Positions 25,848 to 35,245 of a stretch of 51,077 nt of DNA are shown piece after piece. The stretch comes from Gemmatimonadota bacterium (GTDB lineage Bacteria; Gemmatimonadota; Gemmatimonadetes; Longimicrobiales; Gaopeijiaceae), in assembly GCA_009841165.1 (NCBI GenBank), contig VXMI01000073.1, forward strand, positions 1 to 51,077. The letters run 5' to 3'. The notes under the pieces are model-generated. The model saw only the letters and a list, made by a program, of their open reading frames with translations, was not told the DNA's origin and searched no databases. The translations under genes and the position numbers were made by a program. Each line of letters opens with the position of its first letter. Position 1 is the stretch's first letter.

Positions 25848-26666
25848 TCAGTCCTCGGAGCGTCCCGGCGGGGGCGTGATCGGGAAGGCCTTGATCGCGT
25901 CGACAATCCCCCGTGCGACGCGCTCGGGCTGATTCATGATCACCGCGCGGTCGCCGGCGTTGGTAAGGAAGCCGGTCTCGATGATGGCCGCGATGGTCAT
26001 CGGGTGCAGGGCGTGCTCGTAGCGGCGATAGTTGAAGGCGTAGTAGTTGCGCATGCGCCGGGTCGTGTCCTCAAGCCGCCTGATCCCGGTCGCGGGACCA
26101 TAGGTCTGGTAGAGCAGGTCGACGAAGTCCTGCGCGCGTCCGGTGGCGTCCCGCCTCGGCGCCGACACCCGGTAGCCCCTCGCACCCGGATCGTTGCTCG
26201 CGTCGGCGTGGATGGCGAGGAAGAGGTGGGCACGGTAGTCGGGCGGCACCACCGCCGGCAGAATGTCGACCACGTAGCCGAGTTCCTCCAGCATGGCCGC
26301 GGTACGGCGGACGATCACGAGGTTGAATTCCCGCTCGTGCGTCCCGTTCCAGCTTGTGCCGTTGCGTCGCAGTCCGGACAGCTCGCGAGGGGCCTCGTCC
26401 GCGCGCCAGTGACCCACCTGCAGGGCGATGCGCACCGGTCCGGCAGGGGGCCGCCACTCCTCGGGCGTGGGAATCGGGCCGGGGTAGCGGTTGCGCGACC
26501 ACCAGGAACGGCGCCGCGGCGGCGGGGGAGTTTGCTGGACCACGGGCGTGTCCTGCGCAACGGCAGCTGACGGCATCTCCCCGGAGGTGCCCTCGGCCCC
26601 GGACACAAGCCCCGCCAGGGCGATCATCCCCAATGCGCCAACCCCTGCCGAAATGATCGCCTTCAA
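25848..26666 (-). CDS. N-acetylmuramoyl-L-alanine amidase (Amidase_3 family)
   Basis: A zinc amidase that cleaves the bond between N-acetylmuramic acid and L-alanine in peptidoglycan. I start it at TTG 26666 (272 residues) because AAGGAG sits 7 nt upstream and the signal peptide begins at once (MKAIISAGVGALG). The ATG at 26696 adds ten basic residues and has no clear ribosome site. After a proline/arginine-rich linker, the catalytic domain (about residues 85-265) has the ligands His in QVGHW, Glu in HEREFN and His in AIHADAS, plus the catalytic Glu in IETGFLTN. It is exported and acts in the periplasm. Regulation by an EnvC-like activator is possible but not visible here. Confidence 0.9.
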   Translation of the reverse strand: MKAIISAGVGALGMIALAGLVSGAEGTSGEMPSAAVAQDTPVVQQTPPPPRRRSWWSRNRYPGPIPTPEEWRPPAGPVRIALQVGHWRADEAPRELSGLRRNGTSWNGTHEREFNLVIVRRTAAMLEELGYVVDILPAVVPPDYRAHLFLAIHADASNDPGARGYRVSAPRRDATGRAQDFVDLLYQTYGPATGIRRLEDTTRRMRNYYAFNYRRYEHALHPMTIAAIIETGFLTNAGDRAVIMNQPERVARGIVDAIKAFPITPPPGRSED

Positions 26667-26673
26667 GAACGGA

Positions 26674-26679
26674 CTCCTT
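26674..26679 (-). promoter_or_regulatory. ribosome binding site that favours a TTG start for the amidase
   Basis: AAGGAG on the minus strand with a 7-nt spacer to TTG at 26666. It lies inside the extension that would be coding if the upstream ATG at 26696 were used. Confidence 0.6.
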
Positions 26680-26759
26680 CGCGGGGGACGGCGCATGACG
26701 CCGTCACGATACGGCTCCCGTGGTGCGCCCGCAAGCGCATCGGCCGCAAGCTCTTGCCG

Positions 26760-27428
26760 TTACCGCACAGGCGTCGACCCGATGCTGGTCACGTGCAGGT
26801 TGAGCCCGTGGTTCACACGTAGTCCGAAGATTCCATCGGTCGCCAGACCCGCGCGCGGGCCGGTCCAGAGCGATTCGCCGTTGACCGAGAAGCGGAGTTC
26901 GTCGCCCACGGCCTCGAGCGCGAGCACGTTCTTTGCCGTCGCCGAGCCCTCCGGCCTGGTCGCGAACGAGACGATCGCGGGGTGGGCGGTCCAGTCGTGG
27001 ACGACCGGAGTCGCGGTGCCCGCCCGGCTCTTCACCAGGAACTCGCCGCCCTCGCGCAGCAGGAAGTAGGTGTAGCGCTGGTTCGGCCCCTGCAGGTCCG
27101 TGCCGCCGATGAAGAATCCGAACGCCTCGCGCCGGCCCTGCGGGTCGAAGAGGAAGGTCTCGGACTCGATGCGGAAGTCTCCGGTGGCGACCGAATCCGG
27201 GTGCCAGGCGATCGTCGCCGGGCCGGTCGTCACGTGGTAGCCCGGGGGCATGGTGACCAGATAGAGGTCATCCATGCTTGCGCCCTCACGGTCGAAGCGG
27301 ACCTGCCAGCCCTCCGGGAAGGGCAGCTCTTCCGGGTCGTCCTGCGCGGCGGCGTGTCCGGAGGGGATGGTCGACGCGATGATCGTCAGTGCGACCGCTG
27401 CGGCAATCCTGGGGAGTGATGTCGGCAT
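26760..27428 (-). CDS. secreted protein with LamG/concanavalin-like fold, function unknown
   Basis: A 222-residue protein with a signal peptide ending near residue 28 (SGHAAAQ-DD); the ATG at 27428 opens directly into it. The mature part alternates strands in the pattern of a single jelly-roll (for example DFRIESETFLFDP, EAFGFFIGGTDLQG, YTYFLLREGGEFLVK, DGIFGLRVNHGLNLHV). This resembles LamG/DUF1080-type sugar-binding or hydrolase-associated domains. No catalytic residues can be assigned. It lies 116 nt after addA and 93 nt before the amidase, on the same strand. Confidence 0.65.
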   Translation of the reverse strand: MPTSLPRIAAAVALTIIASTIPSGHAAAQDDPEELPFPEGWQVRFDREGASMDDLYLVTMPPGYHVTTGPATIAWHPDSVATGDFRIESETFLFDPQGRREAFGFFIGGTDLQGPNQRYTYFLLREGGEFLVKSRAGTATPVVHDWTAHPAIVSFATRPEGSATAKNVLALEAVGDELRFSVNGESLWTGPRAGLATDGIFGLRVNHGLNLHVTSIGSTPVR

Positions 27429-27544
27429 TTGCGTCCTGTGATTGGGGGTGGTTCGGCGACTCAACGTCACCGTGAAGGTATCAATCGCCTCCCTGCCAAC
27501 ATAGGGAACAGGGAGCGCGAAGGCGGCCGCCGGCAGGCTTCCCG

Positions 27545-30500
27545 TCACCACGACTCCGTCCTTCCCTGCGCGGTGTAGACCAGCACGCGCTCGCCCACCA
27601 CCTCGCCGGTCAGCTGTTCCCAGCATTCAGCGTAGAGGTCGACCTGGGCGCGGTACTGCCCTGTCCGCTCCACGAAGCCGGGGTCGTCCCCGCTGTCGGT
27701 CTTGTAGTCGGCGACGACCCAGTGGTCGCCTTCCCTGAAGACCAGGTCGATCACCCCCTCCAGCACCTGGGGCGGGTGACCGGCGGGGGTGCGGTTGACC
27801 GCGAACGGCATCTCGCTGTGGCGCTCGCTGCTGGCCGTGGCGCGGGCCCATATGTCGGAGGTGCGCACGGAATCGACCAGCGACAGAAGCGTCCCCAGTT
27901 CGGTGGGCGCACCGGTCGAATCCACGGGGCGCTCGTGTTCGATCAGCAGGCCACGTGCGTACAGTGCCAGCGCTTCACCATCGGTGGCAGCGCCCGCGGC
28001 GGCCAGCACGTCGTGGACCACGCTGCCCCACTCGTAGCCACCCGACTCGGGCTCATGAGGAGTGGCGGTGAACTCGTCCGTGCGGACTTCGTGGGGGCCA
28101 GTGGATGCGGCGGGTGGGCTGGCCGCCTCGGCCCCTTTCGCGCGGGCCGTGACCGTCTCCAGGCGGTAGGTGGGCTTGCGGTTTCGACTGACCGCGGCCG
28201 CCGCGGCCGCCAGGGGAACGTCCAGGTCGGTGGACGGGTCCAGCCTGTCGGGTGCCGGTGGCGGATCGATCGGCAGTTCGTCCAGGACGAAACAGTGGCA
28301 GGAAGGCGTGATCCCCTCCCGGCCGGCTTCCACCGTCACCCAGTCCTCGACATCCGCCCACGGGGACGGCTTTACGGCTTTGGACAATCCCCTTCCCCGC
28401 GCAACCCACAGTTCGTGCTTTGCCCGGGTCGCCGCCACATAGAGCAGGCGGACCTGTTCGGCCGCCTCGAACTCCTTTTCCCTCTCCCTGCTTTCCTCCC
28501 AGTCGAGGGGCTGCGCGATGATCTCGGTGGTGAATCCGCGGCTCGCGACGATCGGAATGGTTCCGCGGGCCCGGCCCGTACCCGTGCGGGATACGTGCAT
28601 GCGGGGCTCCCAGTCGTACACGCCGAACGGGGCGGCGAGGAAGATCACTTCGGCTTCGAGGCCCTTGGCCCGATGAAGGTTCATGACGCGGACGCAGTTG
28701 GGCCGCCCCGGGATCAGAGGGGCTTCGGCGTCGTCCCATTCGAGGGCGGTCTCCATGGCGTCCACGGCGCCGGCCAGCGAAGAGTCGCCGGCAAGCGCCC
28801 GAGCCCGTACCGCATCCATGAGGTAGACCACGGCGCCCGCGCGCATCTCTCCCAGCGCGCCCGCCGCCGCGAGCGGAAAGAGGCCGATTTCGTCCACCAG
28901 CCGCTCCGCGGTCACGTCGGCCGGCTCGTGCCGCGCGAGGCGCCACCATTCGTGCAGAACACCCATCGCCTCCGCGACCTCGCAATCTCCCGCAGGCTCG
29001 AAGTCGATGGAAAGCCTGCCACCCAGGTCACGGTACCGCACGATGCGGTCGAGACTCAATCCAAAGAAAGGACCTGTCAGCGCCGCGAGCACGCGGACCT
29101 CGTGTTCAGGGTCCGCCAGGCACCGGAAGATCATGAGAAACGCGCGCAATTCGTCTTCGAAGCCCACGCCCGTGCCCGACACCTCGACGGGCAGATCGCG
29201 AGCTTCGAGGGCGCGCGCGTAGACCGACAGGAACTTGCGGGTGCGGGTGAGGATCATGAAGTCGCCGGGCTTGCGCCCGCCATTGGCGACCCTGTCCGCG
29301 ATCTCCGATGCGATTCGGGCCGCGTCGTCCCTGGCCACGTCGCCCTGACGCTTGCCGTGGACGGAGTATGCCGCCAGCAGTCCCGGTCCCTTCGTCCGGG
29401 CTCGCAGCGGCGCAAACGAGGCCTGGCGGTCCGAATCCTCGTTGGGGAAGTGGGCCTCGTCATCGAAGACCCCCTGTACGAGGGCGCCGAAGTCTCTCAG
29501 CGACCGGAAGTTCGCTTCGAGGTGCAGCACTTCGCCGAACTCCTGGAAGCGTTGCTTCACCAACTCGTAGAGCGAGATGTCGGCGCGCCTGAAACGGTAG
29601 ATGCTCTGTTTGGGATCGCCGACGACGAAGAGCGCGCCGGACCGTGGCACGACGGTGCGCCAGTCGCTGCCGTTGGAGTCGGGGTCGCTGGCCAGAAGGA
29701 GCAGGATCTCGGCCTGCAGGGGATCGGTGTCCTGGAATTCGTCGACCAGGACGCGCCGGTATCGCAGGCCCAGTTCACGGCGGGCCTGCGGGTTGTCGCG
29801 GAGCAGTTCCGCCGAGAGGACCAGGAGATCCTGGAAAGTCAGCTCACCGCGGGCCTTTCTCTCGCGCGCGTAGTTGCGCGCGGCCGCCTGGGCCACGCCG
29901 AGCGCGACGGGGTATCGGTACGCCCACCACCGTCTCAACAGCTCGTCCGCCTTGCCGCCGGGCTCCCCGAACCGCCGGATGTCCTCGCCCAGCTTCCTGG
30001 CCTGCAGCTTGCCGGAGGCGGTATCGGCCCAGCGCTTCTGCGTGGGCTTCGTTTTGATCCCGTGGACCCTGGCAACGGCATCGAAGAAGACCGAGGGGTT
30101 CTTCCAGTCGAGAGACCGGCGCCAGTACCGTAAGGTGCGGACGCGCTTGCCCAGCGAATCCCATCCGCCCTCGGGGTTTCTGTCCTTCATCAGCGCCGAG
30201 GCCCGGTCGAGGAGTTCGTCGAACCCGACCCGTAGAGCCGCCACTTCGACCGGATCCGGCGGGTCGACCTCTTCGTGAACAAAGTCGATGTCCGGGTTCT
30301 CGACCAGCTTGTCGAACGCTTCGCGCAGCCACTCCGGGGGGATCCCCAGCCGCTTGAGTTCCCGCAGGCGAGGATCTTCGTCGGCCGCGAGACGTTCCAG
30401 GAAATCGGTCCAGGCCTTTCGCTGCGACCGATACGCCTCGGTCTCCTGCATGTCGCGAAAGCCGGGGTCGAGTCCGGCTTCGAGCGGCCGCTCCCGCAGG

Positions 30501-30931
30501 AGCCTGGCGCAGAACGAGTGGATGGTCCCGAGAAACGCGCCGTCGATGTTCCGGATCGCTTCTTCCAGGAGGCTGCGCTCGGGGTCTTCGCCGCGGAGGC
30601 GCGCCGCCGTGTTTTCGAGTTCGACCTGGAAGCGCTGCCGCAATTCCGCGGCCGCCATGCGGGTGAAGGTAACCGCCGCGATCTCCTCGACCTTGCAGGC
30701 GCGGCTGCGGACCAGGGCCACCATCCGGTCCACCAGGGAGGTCGTCTTCCCGGAGCCGGCGCCCGCTTCGACCAGGAAGTTGCGCTCGAGGTCCTCGCGG
30801 ATGCGCAGTCGCTCGTCCTGATCCGGGGGGTCTTCGCTGAAACGTTCACCGGGCCGGCTGTAGGGGACGGACCGCTGCGGGCGGGCCGGAAGACCCTCGG
30901 CCACGAGGCCCGCGGGCTGGCTGCTGCTCAA
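27545..30931 (-). CDS. addA: UvrD-family helicase-nuclease, AddA-like subunit of the AddAB recombination complex
   Basis: A 1128-residue protein. The start is TTG at 30931, overlapping the addB TGA (TTGA) with GAGGAG 8 nt upstream; a longer frame upstream is the shadow of addB. The helicase core begins with Walker A AGAGSGKTT (Lys62), followed by a VTFTRMAAAELRQR segment and the Walker B region VDEFQDTDPLQAEIL, and later LHRAKGLEAEVIFLAAP (motif V-like). The C-terminal RecB-type PD-(D/E)XK nuclease shows GVIDLVF and VVADYKTDSG. With AddB it should process double-strand DNA ends for RecA loading. It is the last gene of a densely packed series that also includes SusC, SusD and a DHS homologue. 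Confidence 0.9.
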   Translation of the reverse strand: MSSSQPAGLVAEGLPARPQRSVPYSRPGERFSEDPPDQDERLRIREDLERNFLVEAGAGSGKTTSLVDRMVALVRSRACKVEEIAAVTFTRMAAAELRQRFQVELENTAARLRGEDPERSLLEEAIRNIDGAFLGTIHSFCARLLRERPLEAGLDPGFRDMQETEAYRSQRKAWTDFLERLAADEDPRLRELKRLGIPPEWLREAFDKLVENPDIDFVHEEVDPPDPVEVAALRVGFDELLDRASALMKDRNPEGGWDSLGKRVRTLRYWRRSLDWKNPSVFFDAVARVHGIKTKPTQKRWADTASGKLQARKLGEDIRRFGEPGGKADELLRRWWAYRYPVALGVAQAAARNYARERKARGELTFQDLLVLSAELLRDNPQARRELGLRYRRVLVDEFQDTDPLQAEILLLLASDPDSNGSDWRTVVPRSGALFVVGDPKQSIYRFRRADISLYELVKQRFQEFGEVLHLEANFRSLRDFGALVQGVFDDEAHFPNEDSDRQASFAPLRARTKGPGLLAAYSVHGKRQGDVARDDAARIASEIADRVANGGRKPGDFMILTRTRKFLSVYARALEARDLPVEVSGTGVGFEDELRAFLMIFRCLADPEHEVRVLAALTGPFFGLSLDRIVRYRDLGGRLSIDFEPAGDCEVAEAMGVLHEWWRLARHEPADVTAERLVDEIGLFPLAAAGALGEMRAGAVVYLMDAVRARALAGDSSLAGAVDAMETALEWDDAEAPLIPGRPNCVRVMNLHRAKGLEAEVIFLAAPFGVYDWEPRMHVSRTGTGRARGTIPIVASRGFTTEIIAQPLDWEESREREKEFEAAEQVRLLYVAATRAKHELWVARGRGLSKAVKPSPWADVEDWVTVEAGREGITPSCHCFVLDELPIDPPPAPDRLDPSTDLDVPLAAAAAAVSRNRKPTYRLETVTARAKGAEAASPPAASTGPHEVRTDEFTATPHEPESGGYEWGSVVHDVLAAAGAATDGEALALYARGLLIEHERPVDSTGAPTELGTLLSLVDSVRTSDIWARATASSERHSEMPFAVNRTPAGHPPQVLEGVIDLVFREGDHWVVADYKTDSGDDPGFVERTGQYRAQVDLYAECWEQLTGEVVGERVLVYTAQGRTESW

Positions 30932-33900
30932 AAGACGGGCTCCTCGTTTTCCCAGTTGCGCACCCTGCGCAGCAGAGACAACTCGCCGGCGGTCTCCAGG
31001 TTGCGTGCGGTCCACTCGGCGACGCCGCAACTGGTGTGGCCCCAGTCGCTGGTCTCGGCGCCGCAGACCTCCTTGTAGTCGCAGTAGCGGCAGTCGTCCC
31101 TGGGGTTGTCCGTGGCCGGGAACCACCCCTGGCTCATCCACTCCAGGAGGGACGCGACGAGGTGGCCGCCGTGCCTGAGCTGTGAAGCGTCGTAGCCGCG
31201 GATCCGGTTTTCGCCGCGCCTCGTGGGGAAGTGGTATTCCATGGCGTCGACCGGCCTGTCATGCAGGGCTGCCACCGCGGCGGTGTACACGAAGTGCTGG
31301 AGGCGGCGTCCGCCGTTGTAGACGCCGGAGCGGCTGCTGTAGCCGTACCCGCCGCCGGTCTTGTAGTCGACGACGCGCAGGTGCGTGCCGTGGTCGTCCA
31401 CACGGTCGACAACACCGCGTACGAGGACCGATTCTTCACCGGCTTGGATCCTCGTTTCGGCGTCCATCCCGAATCGCCACTCGAGTTCCGTCCACCGGGG
31501 TGATTCTTCCCGGATCATCTCGACGAAGGAGCGGACGTCGTCCCGGAGTTCCTCCATCTCCCACCGATGCAGCGCCGCGCTCGGGGACGGCGTGTTGACG
31601 AGCGCCACCGCCCCCATTCGGTCGACCAGCCGCAGCGCAAGGTCCATGAAATGATCGGCGGCGGCCTCGATCCCGCGGGCAGCGGCCTCCTTCAGCGTCT
31701 CCTCGTAGACGGCGTGAAGCAGACTGCCCCGCTCCATCGCGTTGAGCCAGCGGTCGGGATCGAACTCGGGATCGTCGGGCGCGAACGCCCTGATGACATA
31801 CCTGAACAGGAATCGCCGGGGACACGTGCCCAGTGTTTCCAGACCGCTCGCCGAGAACATCCTGTCAGCGATGTTGTGGTAGGAAAGAGGTGGGGAATGT
31901 GTACCCAGAAAGCCGGTGTGCACCGACGGTTGGTCGTTGACGAGGGCCTCGCCGATAGCCAGACCCTTGCCAAGACGCGGAAACGACCGCGAAATGGCGC
32001 CCAGTCCGTCGCGGAGCCGGCCGGTGTCGGTCGCAAGGGCGCGCAGCCACACGTCGCTGGCGTCCAGGTCGGTGTCGATTCCGGGGCGCGGGAGCCGGGA
32101 CTCCGTGAGGCCGAGGTGCTGGCTCAGATCCTCGAAGGTGAGGGTCTGGTCCCGCTCCCTGAGGCGGAGCGCCTGGAGCATTTCCGGGGCGGGGGTGAGT
32201 TCCCTGCTCTCGGCGGGGTTCCAGCACGAGTAGCTCACGATGACCGTGCCGCGAAGGCGTGCGAAGAGCTGGGCGAAGTTGAAGCGGGCCTCGGCTGCGC
32301 GCTCCGATGCGAGGGGCAGTTCACCCGGCCCGAGACGGAACCGCTCCTCGTCGCCGATCAGCGGATCTTCGTGGAGCGAGCCGAGCACCGATCTCGCATC
32401 AAGGCCGACAACGAAGGTGAATCGCCGGCCGGTGGCGCCGCCGTGCCGCAGATCCGTCATGTAGATGTGGCCCGGCGCGGAACTCCATGGTGCAAGTCCC
32501 TCCGTTCTGGGAGCCGGTATGCGGATCTGCAGGTACGACTGGACGATCGCCGACGCCGAGGCGAAGTCGGTCGTGCGCTTCACGGCAACCTCGATGCGCT
32601 CCAGCTGGCGGAGCAGCCGCTGGCGCGCCGTCTCGTCGGTATCCGTGCCGGGAGCCACCCGCTCCAGCATGCTCTTGACGCCGGCCGCAACCCGGGACGG
32701 GGAAACGCGTCCGTCCGTCGGCGGGGTCGCCTTGAGAACGGGTCTGACGAGGGCCTGCAGGGCGCTCAGCTGATCGCGTTCACGCACCTTGCGCCGCTCC
32801 AGTCTCTCCTCGTCCTCGAAGCGCCTTCGCCTCAGCTTGTCGACGTCCCCGAGCGCCCGCTCGATCCTGGCCAGGTGGCGATCGCGTCCCCACCCGATCC
32901 GCAGCCGACGCAATGCGCGCGCCAGCCGAGGGCCGGTCAGGCGGTGTGCGGGACGTGGCGGAATCACGTCACCGGCTTCGATAAGCGCCCGGAGGAGCGA
33001 CTCCTGGAACCCGCTCTCGATCCAGCGGAAGTAGGTCGACACCACCCTCCCGGGGCGCGTGCGCTCGACCGGAAGGCCGACGCCGAAGTTGACCGGCACA
33101 CCCATCGGTCCGGCGAGGGCGTGTAGCGCCGACCCGTACGACCAGGGGTCGGCGGCCACGATCTCGACTTCGTCCCAGCGAGCCCCCATCTCGAGCGCGC
33201 GCCGCAACACCCCGCGCAGTTCGTCGTAGACCGATGCGGCGGTGAAGAGTTCGATCCGGTCGACGGCGGCGGGTGGAATCTCGGCCACGCAACGATTCAC
33301 CGCGTGGAGATAGCTGCCCGGGGACTGTGGCGGCGCGACATCCCACAGGATCCCCCTGGGCACTTTGAGTCCCTCCACGGGATCGGTCCTCAGAAGGACG
33401 GCTCCTCGCCGCCGCAGTTCCGTCACGAATCGCCCCTCCAGCCCGCGGCCCGGAAGCCCGGGAAGCAGGAAGATCCGGGTATCCGCCGGCAGCGCCTCGC
33501 TTTCATCCCTCGCGAGAATCCGTATCGCCGTCCGGAGCATTCCGGCCGTGTCCGTACGGTTCCCCGGGCGGAGCAGAGTCTCGTAGCGCGCGAGGACCCG
33601 CGTTACCAGCGCCCTCTTGTCGAACCGGGACCCGCCTGCCCCTCCGGGCGCGTCGAGAGGCGGGCGGATGCCACCCATGCGCAGCGTCGCTACCGAATTG
33701 CGAAGCGCGTCCCTGAAGCCGGTCTTCTCCGCGAGCTCCCGGAATCGAGCGAAGCGCGCCAGCGCAACCACTTCGTCGATGGCGCGCTCCACCAGCGCGT
33801 GTTCGTCGAAGGCGTCGATCACGTGGCGGCCCGCGCGCACCAGCGAGCGCGCAGCGATTCTTGTTGCGAGGGGACGCGGGGTGTTGATCTCGAAACCCGT

Positions 33901-34107
33901 CCACGAGTGGCCGCGCAACGCGACCTGCCGCAGCAACTCCTTCCCCTCGCCGCGTGTGCGGGCGATGAGGATCTTGCGGGCCCTCCCGTGTTCACGTGCG
34001 ATGCGCTCCAGCTCCTGCACGAGTACGCAGGCCGACGCACGGTCGCCGGGCGGTGGCGGGGCGGAGCGGCCGCGGCCCGTGTCGAAGTCCAGGTAGAGCT
34101 GCATCAT
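30928..34107 (-). CDS. addB: AddB-like PD-(D/E)XK nuclease subunit
   Basis: A 1059-residue partner of AddA. The N-terminal third is a helicase-like region with a degenerate phosphate loop (RTRGEGKELL). The C-terminal nuclease domain has GVVDRVD and VVDYKTGGG. The four cysteines of the iron-sulfur staple are visible: one in LGTCPRRFLF before the nuclease core and three in CRYCDYKEVCG after it. It starts with ATG 34107 overlapping the DHS stop by 4 nt (ATGA), and its stop overlaps the addA start. The cluster makes this the second nuclease of an AddAB end-resection enzyme. Confidence 0.88.
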   Translation of the reverse strand: MMQLYLDFDTGRGRSAPPPPGDRASACVLVQELERIAREHGRARKILIARTRGEGKELLRQVALRGHSWTGFEINTPRPLATRIAARSLVRAGRHVIDAFDEHALVERAIDEVVALARFARFRELAEKTGFRDALRNSVATLRMGGIRPPLDAPGGAGGSRFDKRALVTRVLARYETLLRPGNRTDTAGMLRTAIRILARDESEALPADTRIFLLPGLPGRGLEGRFVTELRRRGAVLLRTDPVEGLKVPRGILWDVAPPQSPGSYLHAVNRCVAEIPPAAVDRIELFTAASVYDELRGVLRRALEMGARWDEVEIVAADPWSYGSALHALAGPMGVPVNFGVGLPVERTRPGRVVSTYFRWIESGFQESLLRALIEAGDVIPPRPAHRLTGPRLARALRRLRIGWGRDRHLARIERALGDVDKLRRRRFEDEERLERRKVRERDQLSALQALVRPVLKATPPTDGRVSPSRVAAGVKSMLERVAPGTDTDETARQRLLRQLERIEVAVKRTTDFASASAIVQSYLQIRIPAPRTEGLAPWSSAPGHIYMTDLRHGGATGRRFTFVVGLDARSVLGSLHEDPLIGDEERFRLGPGELPLASERAAEARFNFAQLFARLRGTVIVSYSCWNPAESRELTPAPEMLQALRLRERDQTLTFEDLSQHLGLTESRLPRPGIDTDLDASDVWLRALATDTGRLRDGLGAISRSFPRLGKGLAIGEALVNDQPSVHTGFLGTHSPPLSYHNIADRMFSASGLETLGTCPRRFLFRYVIRAFAPDDPEFDPDRWLNAMERGSLLHAVYEETLKEAAARGIEAAADHFMDLALRLVDRMGAVALVNTPSPSAALHRWEMEELRDDVRSFVEMIREESPRWTELEWRFGMDAETRIQAGEESVLVRGVVDRVDDHGTHLRVVDYKTGGGYGYSSRSGVYNGGRRLQHFVYTAAVAALHDRPVDAMEYHFPTRRGENRIRGYDASQLRHGGHLVASLLEWMSQGWFPATDNPRDDCRYCDYKEVCGAETSDWGHTSCGVAEWTARNLETAGELSLLRRVRNWENEEPVF

Positions 34108-35240
34108 GGCGCGACCATCCCGGTCGGCTTCGTGCCGAACAGCGCCCCGAGCCGCCTCCCTTCGCGCCGCCGCCAGATGCCGCGGTGGTACGCGTCGCTC
34201 GTCAGCAGAGAGAGCGTGATGGTGGCCTCGCCGTAAACCATGCGTTCCCGCGCCGTTGCGACCTTGCCCCAGGTGGTCGCCTCGCGAAGGGTCGAGCCCG
34301 AAAGGCCGCCGTCGCGTACATCCGCCACCGAGAGCTGGACGGCGTATCTGTGCATGGCCACGTCGGACGCGCCGGCATCGCCGCCCTTCCCTCCATCAAA
34401 CTCCGCCAGCATCCTGGCAGCCACCACCGCGTCCTGCGCAAAGTTCTTCGGCACTCCGCCGCCCACCATGAGAAGCCCGGTCTCGGACGCGGCCAGCTTG
34501 ATCCGCGCAAGCTCGTGGAAGTCCTTCCCGGAGTCGAATGCGAGGTGGGGCAAGCCCAGGGCGGCCGCCCTCGCCCGGTGCGCGACCACGCCGAATCCCG
34601 CCGATGAGTCGCTGAGCGCCGGCACGAAGACGGGCACCTTCTTGCGGTGAGCGGCCAGGACGATCGACCGCGCCCGCGCGTGATGCCGCTCCAGGTAGCC
34701 GCCCAGCTCGGCCATCAACTCGCGGCTGGAATACGGCCGTGCGTCGAGCCCGTCGAGGATGCCGGCCACCACCTGGTCGCAGCGCTGCAGCTCGGCCTCG
34801 CTGATGTACGTGTCGTAGATCCGGTCGATGCCCAGTCGCTTGAGCTCCTCGTCGCCCACGGCCGGCGCGTCCGGCGAGCCCGGCGCCATGTAGTGGCGGA
34901 ATCCCAGCGCCTCGAAGAAGTCCTGGTCGACCACGATGGCGCCGGTGGCCACGATCACGTCGACCATGTCGCATTCGACCATCGTCAGCAGCGCTTCCTT
35001 GAGGCCCGCCGACACCAGTGAGCCCGCGAGGGTGAGGATCACCGTGCAGTCGCGGTCGGCGAGCATCTCCGCGAAGATGTCGGCGGCCTCGGCCAGGTTT
35101 CGGGCCTGGAAGGCGGCATTGCGGTACGTGTCGAGGACGCTGCGCCCGTCGAAGGCGGTCACGTCGATGTGCTCGACCGGCCTGGCCAGCAGTCGGTGCC
35201 GGGCCGGTGTCCCACGGGAATCGCGCTCCGTTCGCTCCAT
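34104..35240 (-). CDS. deoxyhypusine synthase family protein (homospermidine synthase-like)
   Basis: A 378-residue NAD-dependent enzyme of the deoxyhypusine synthase family. The ATG at 35240 gives the normal family length. Visible hallmarks: LTLAGSLVSAGLKEAL (NAD region), KKVPVFVPALSDSSAG, MVGGGVPKNFAQD, and TTWGKVA, where Lys326 corresponds to the enzyme's imine-forming lysine (Lys329 in the human enzyme). Eukaryotes and archaea modify eIF5A with it. Bacteria lack eIF5A, so a polyamine reaction such as homospermidine formation from spermidine/putrescine is more likely; this is inference. It starts 5 nt after the SusC stop with no clear Shine-Dalgarno sequence and overlaps addB by 4 nt. Confidence 0.85.
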   Translation of the reverse strand: MERTERDSRGTPARHRLLARPVEHIDVTAFDGRSVLDTYRNAAFQARNLAEAADIFAEMLADRDCTVILTLAGSLVSAGLKEALLTMVECDMVDVIVATGAIVVDQDFFEALGFRHYMAPGSPDAPAVGDEELKRLGIDRIYDTYISEAELQRCDQVVAGILDGLDARPYSSRELMAELGGYLERHHARARSIVLAAHRKKVPVFVPALSDSSAGFGVVAHRARAAALGLPHLAFDSGKDFHELARIKLAASETGLLMVGGGVPKNFAQDAVVAARMLAEFDGGKGGDAGASDVAMHRYAVQLSVADVRDGGLSGSTLREATTWGKVATARERMVYGEATITLSLLTSDAYHRGIWRRREGRRLGALFGTKPTGMVAP

Positions 35241-35245
35241 GGATG

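Noticed and set aside
27722-30133. An 803-codon open frame on the plus strand
   Set aside because: It is the antisense of addA, whose helicase and nuclease motifs are plain; no start signal or domain supports the plus-strand frame.
27545-34107. Novel anti-phage helicase-nuclease pair
   Set aside because: The two proteins show the domain order and iron-sulfur cysteines expected of AddA and AddB; no defence genes surround them.
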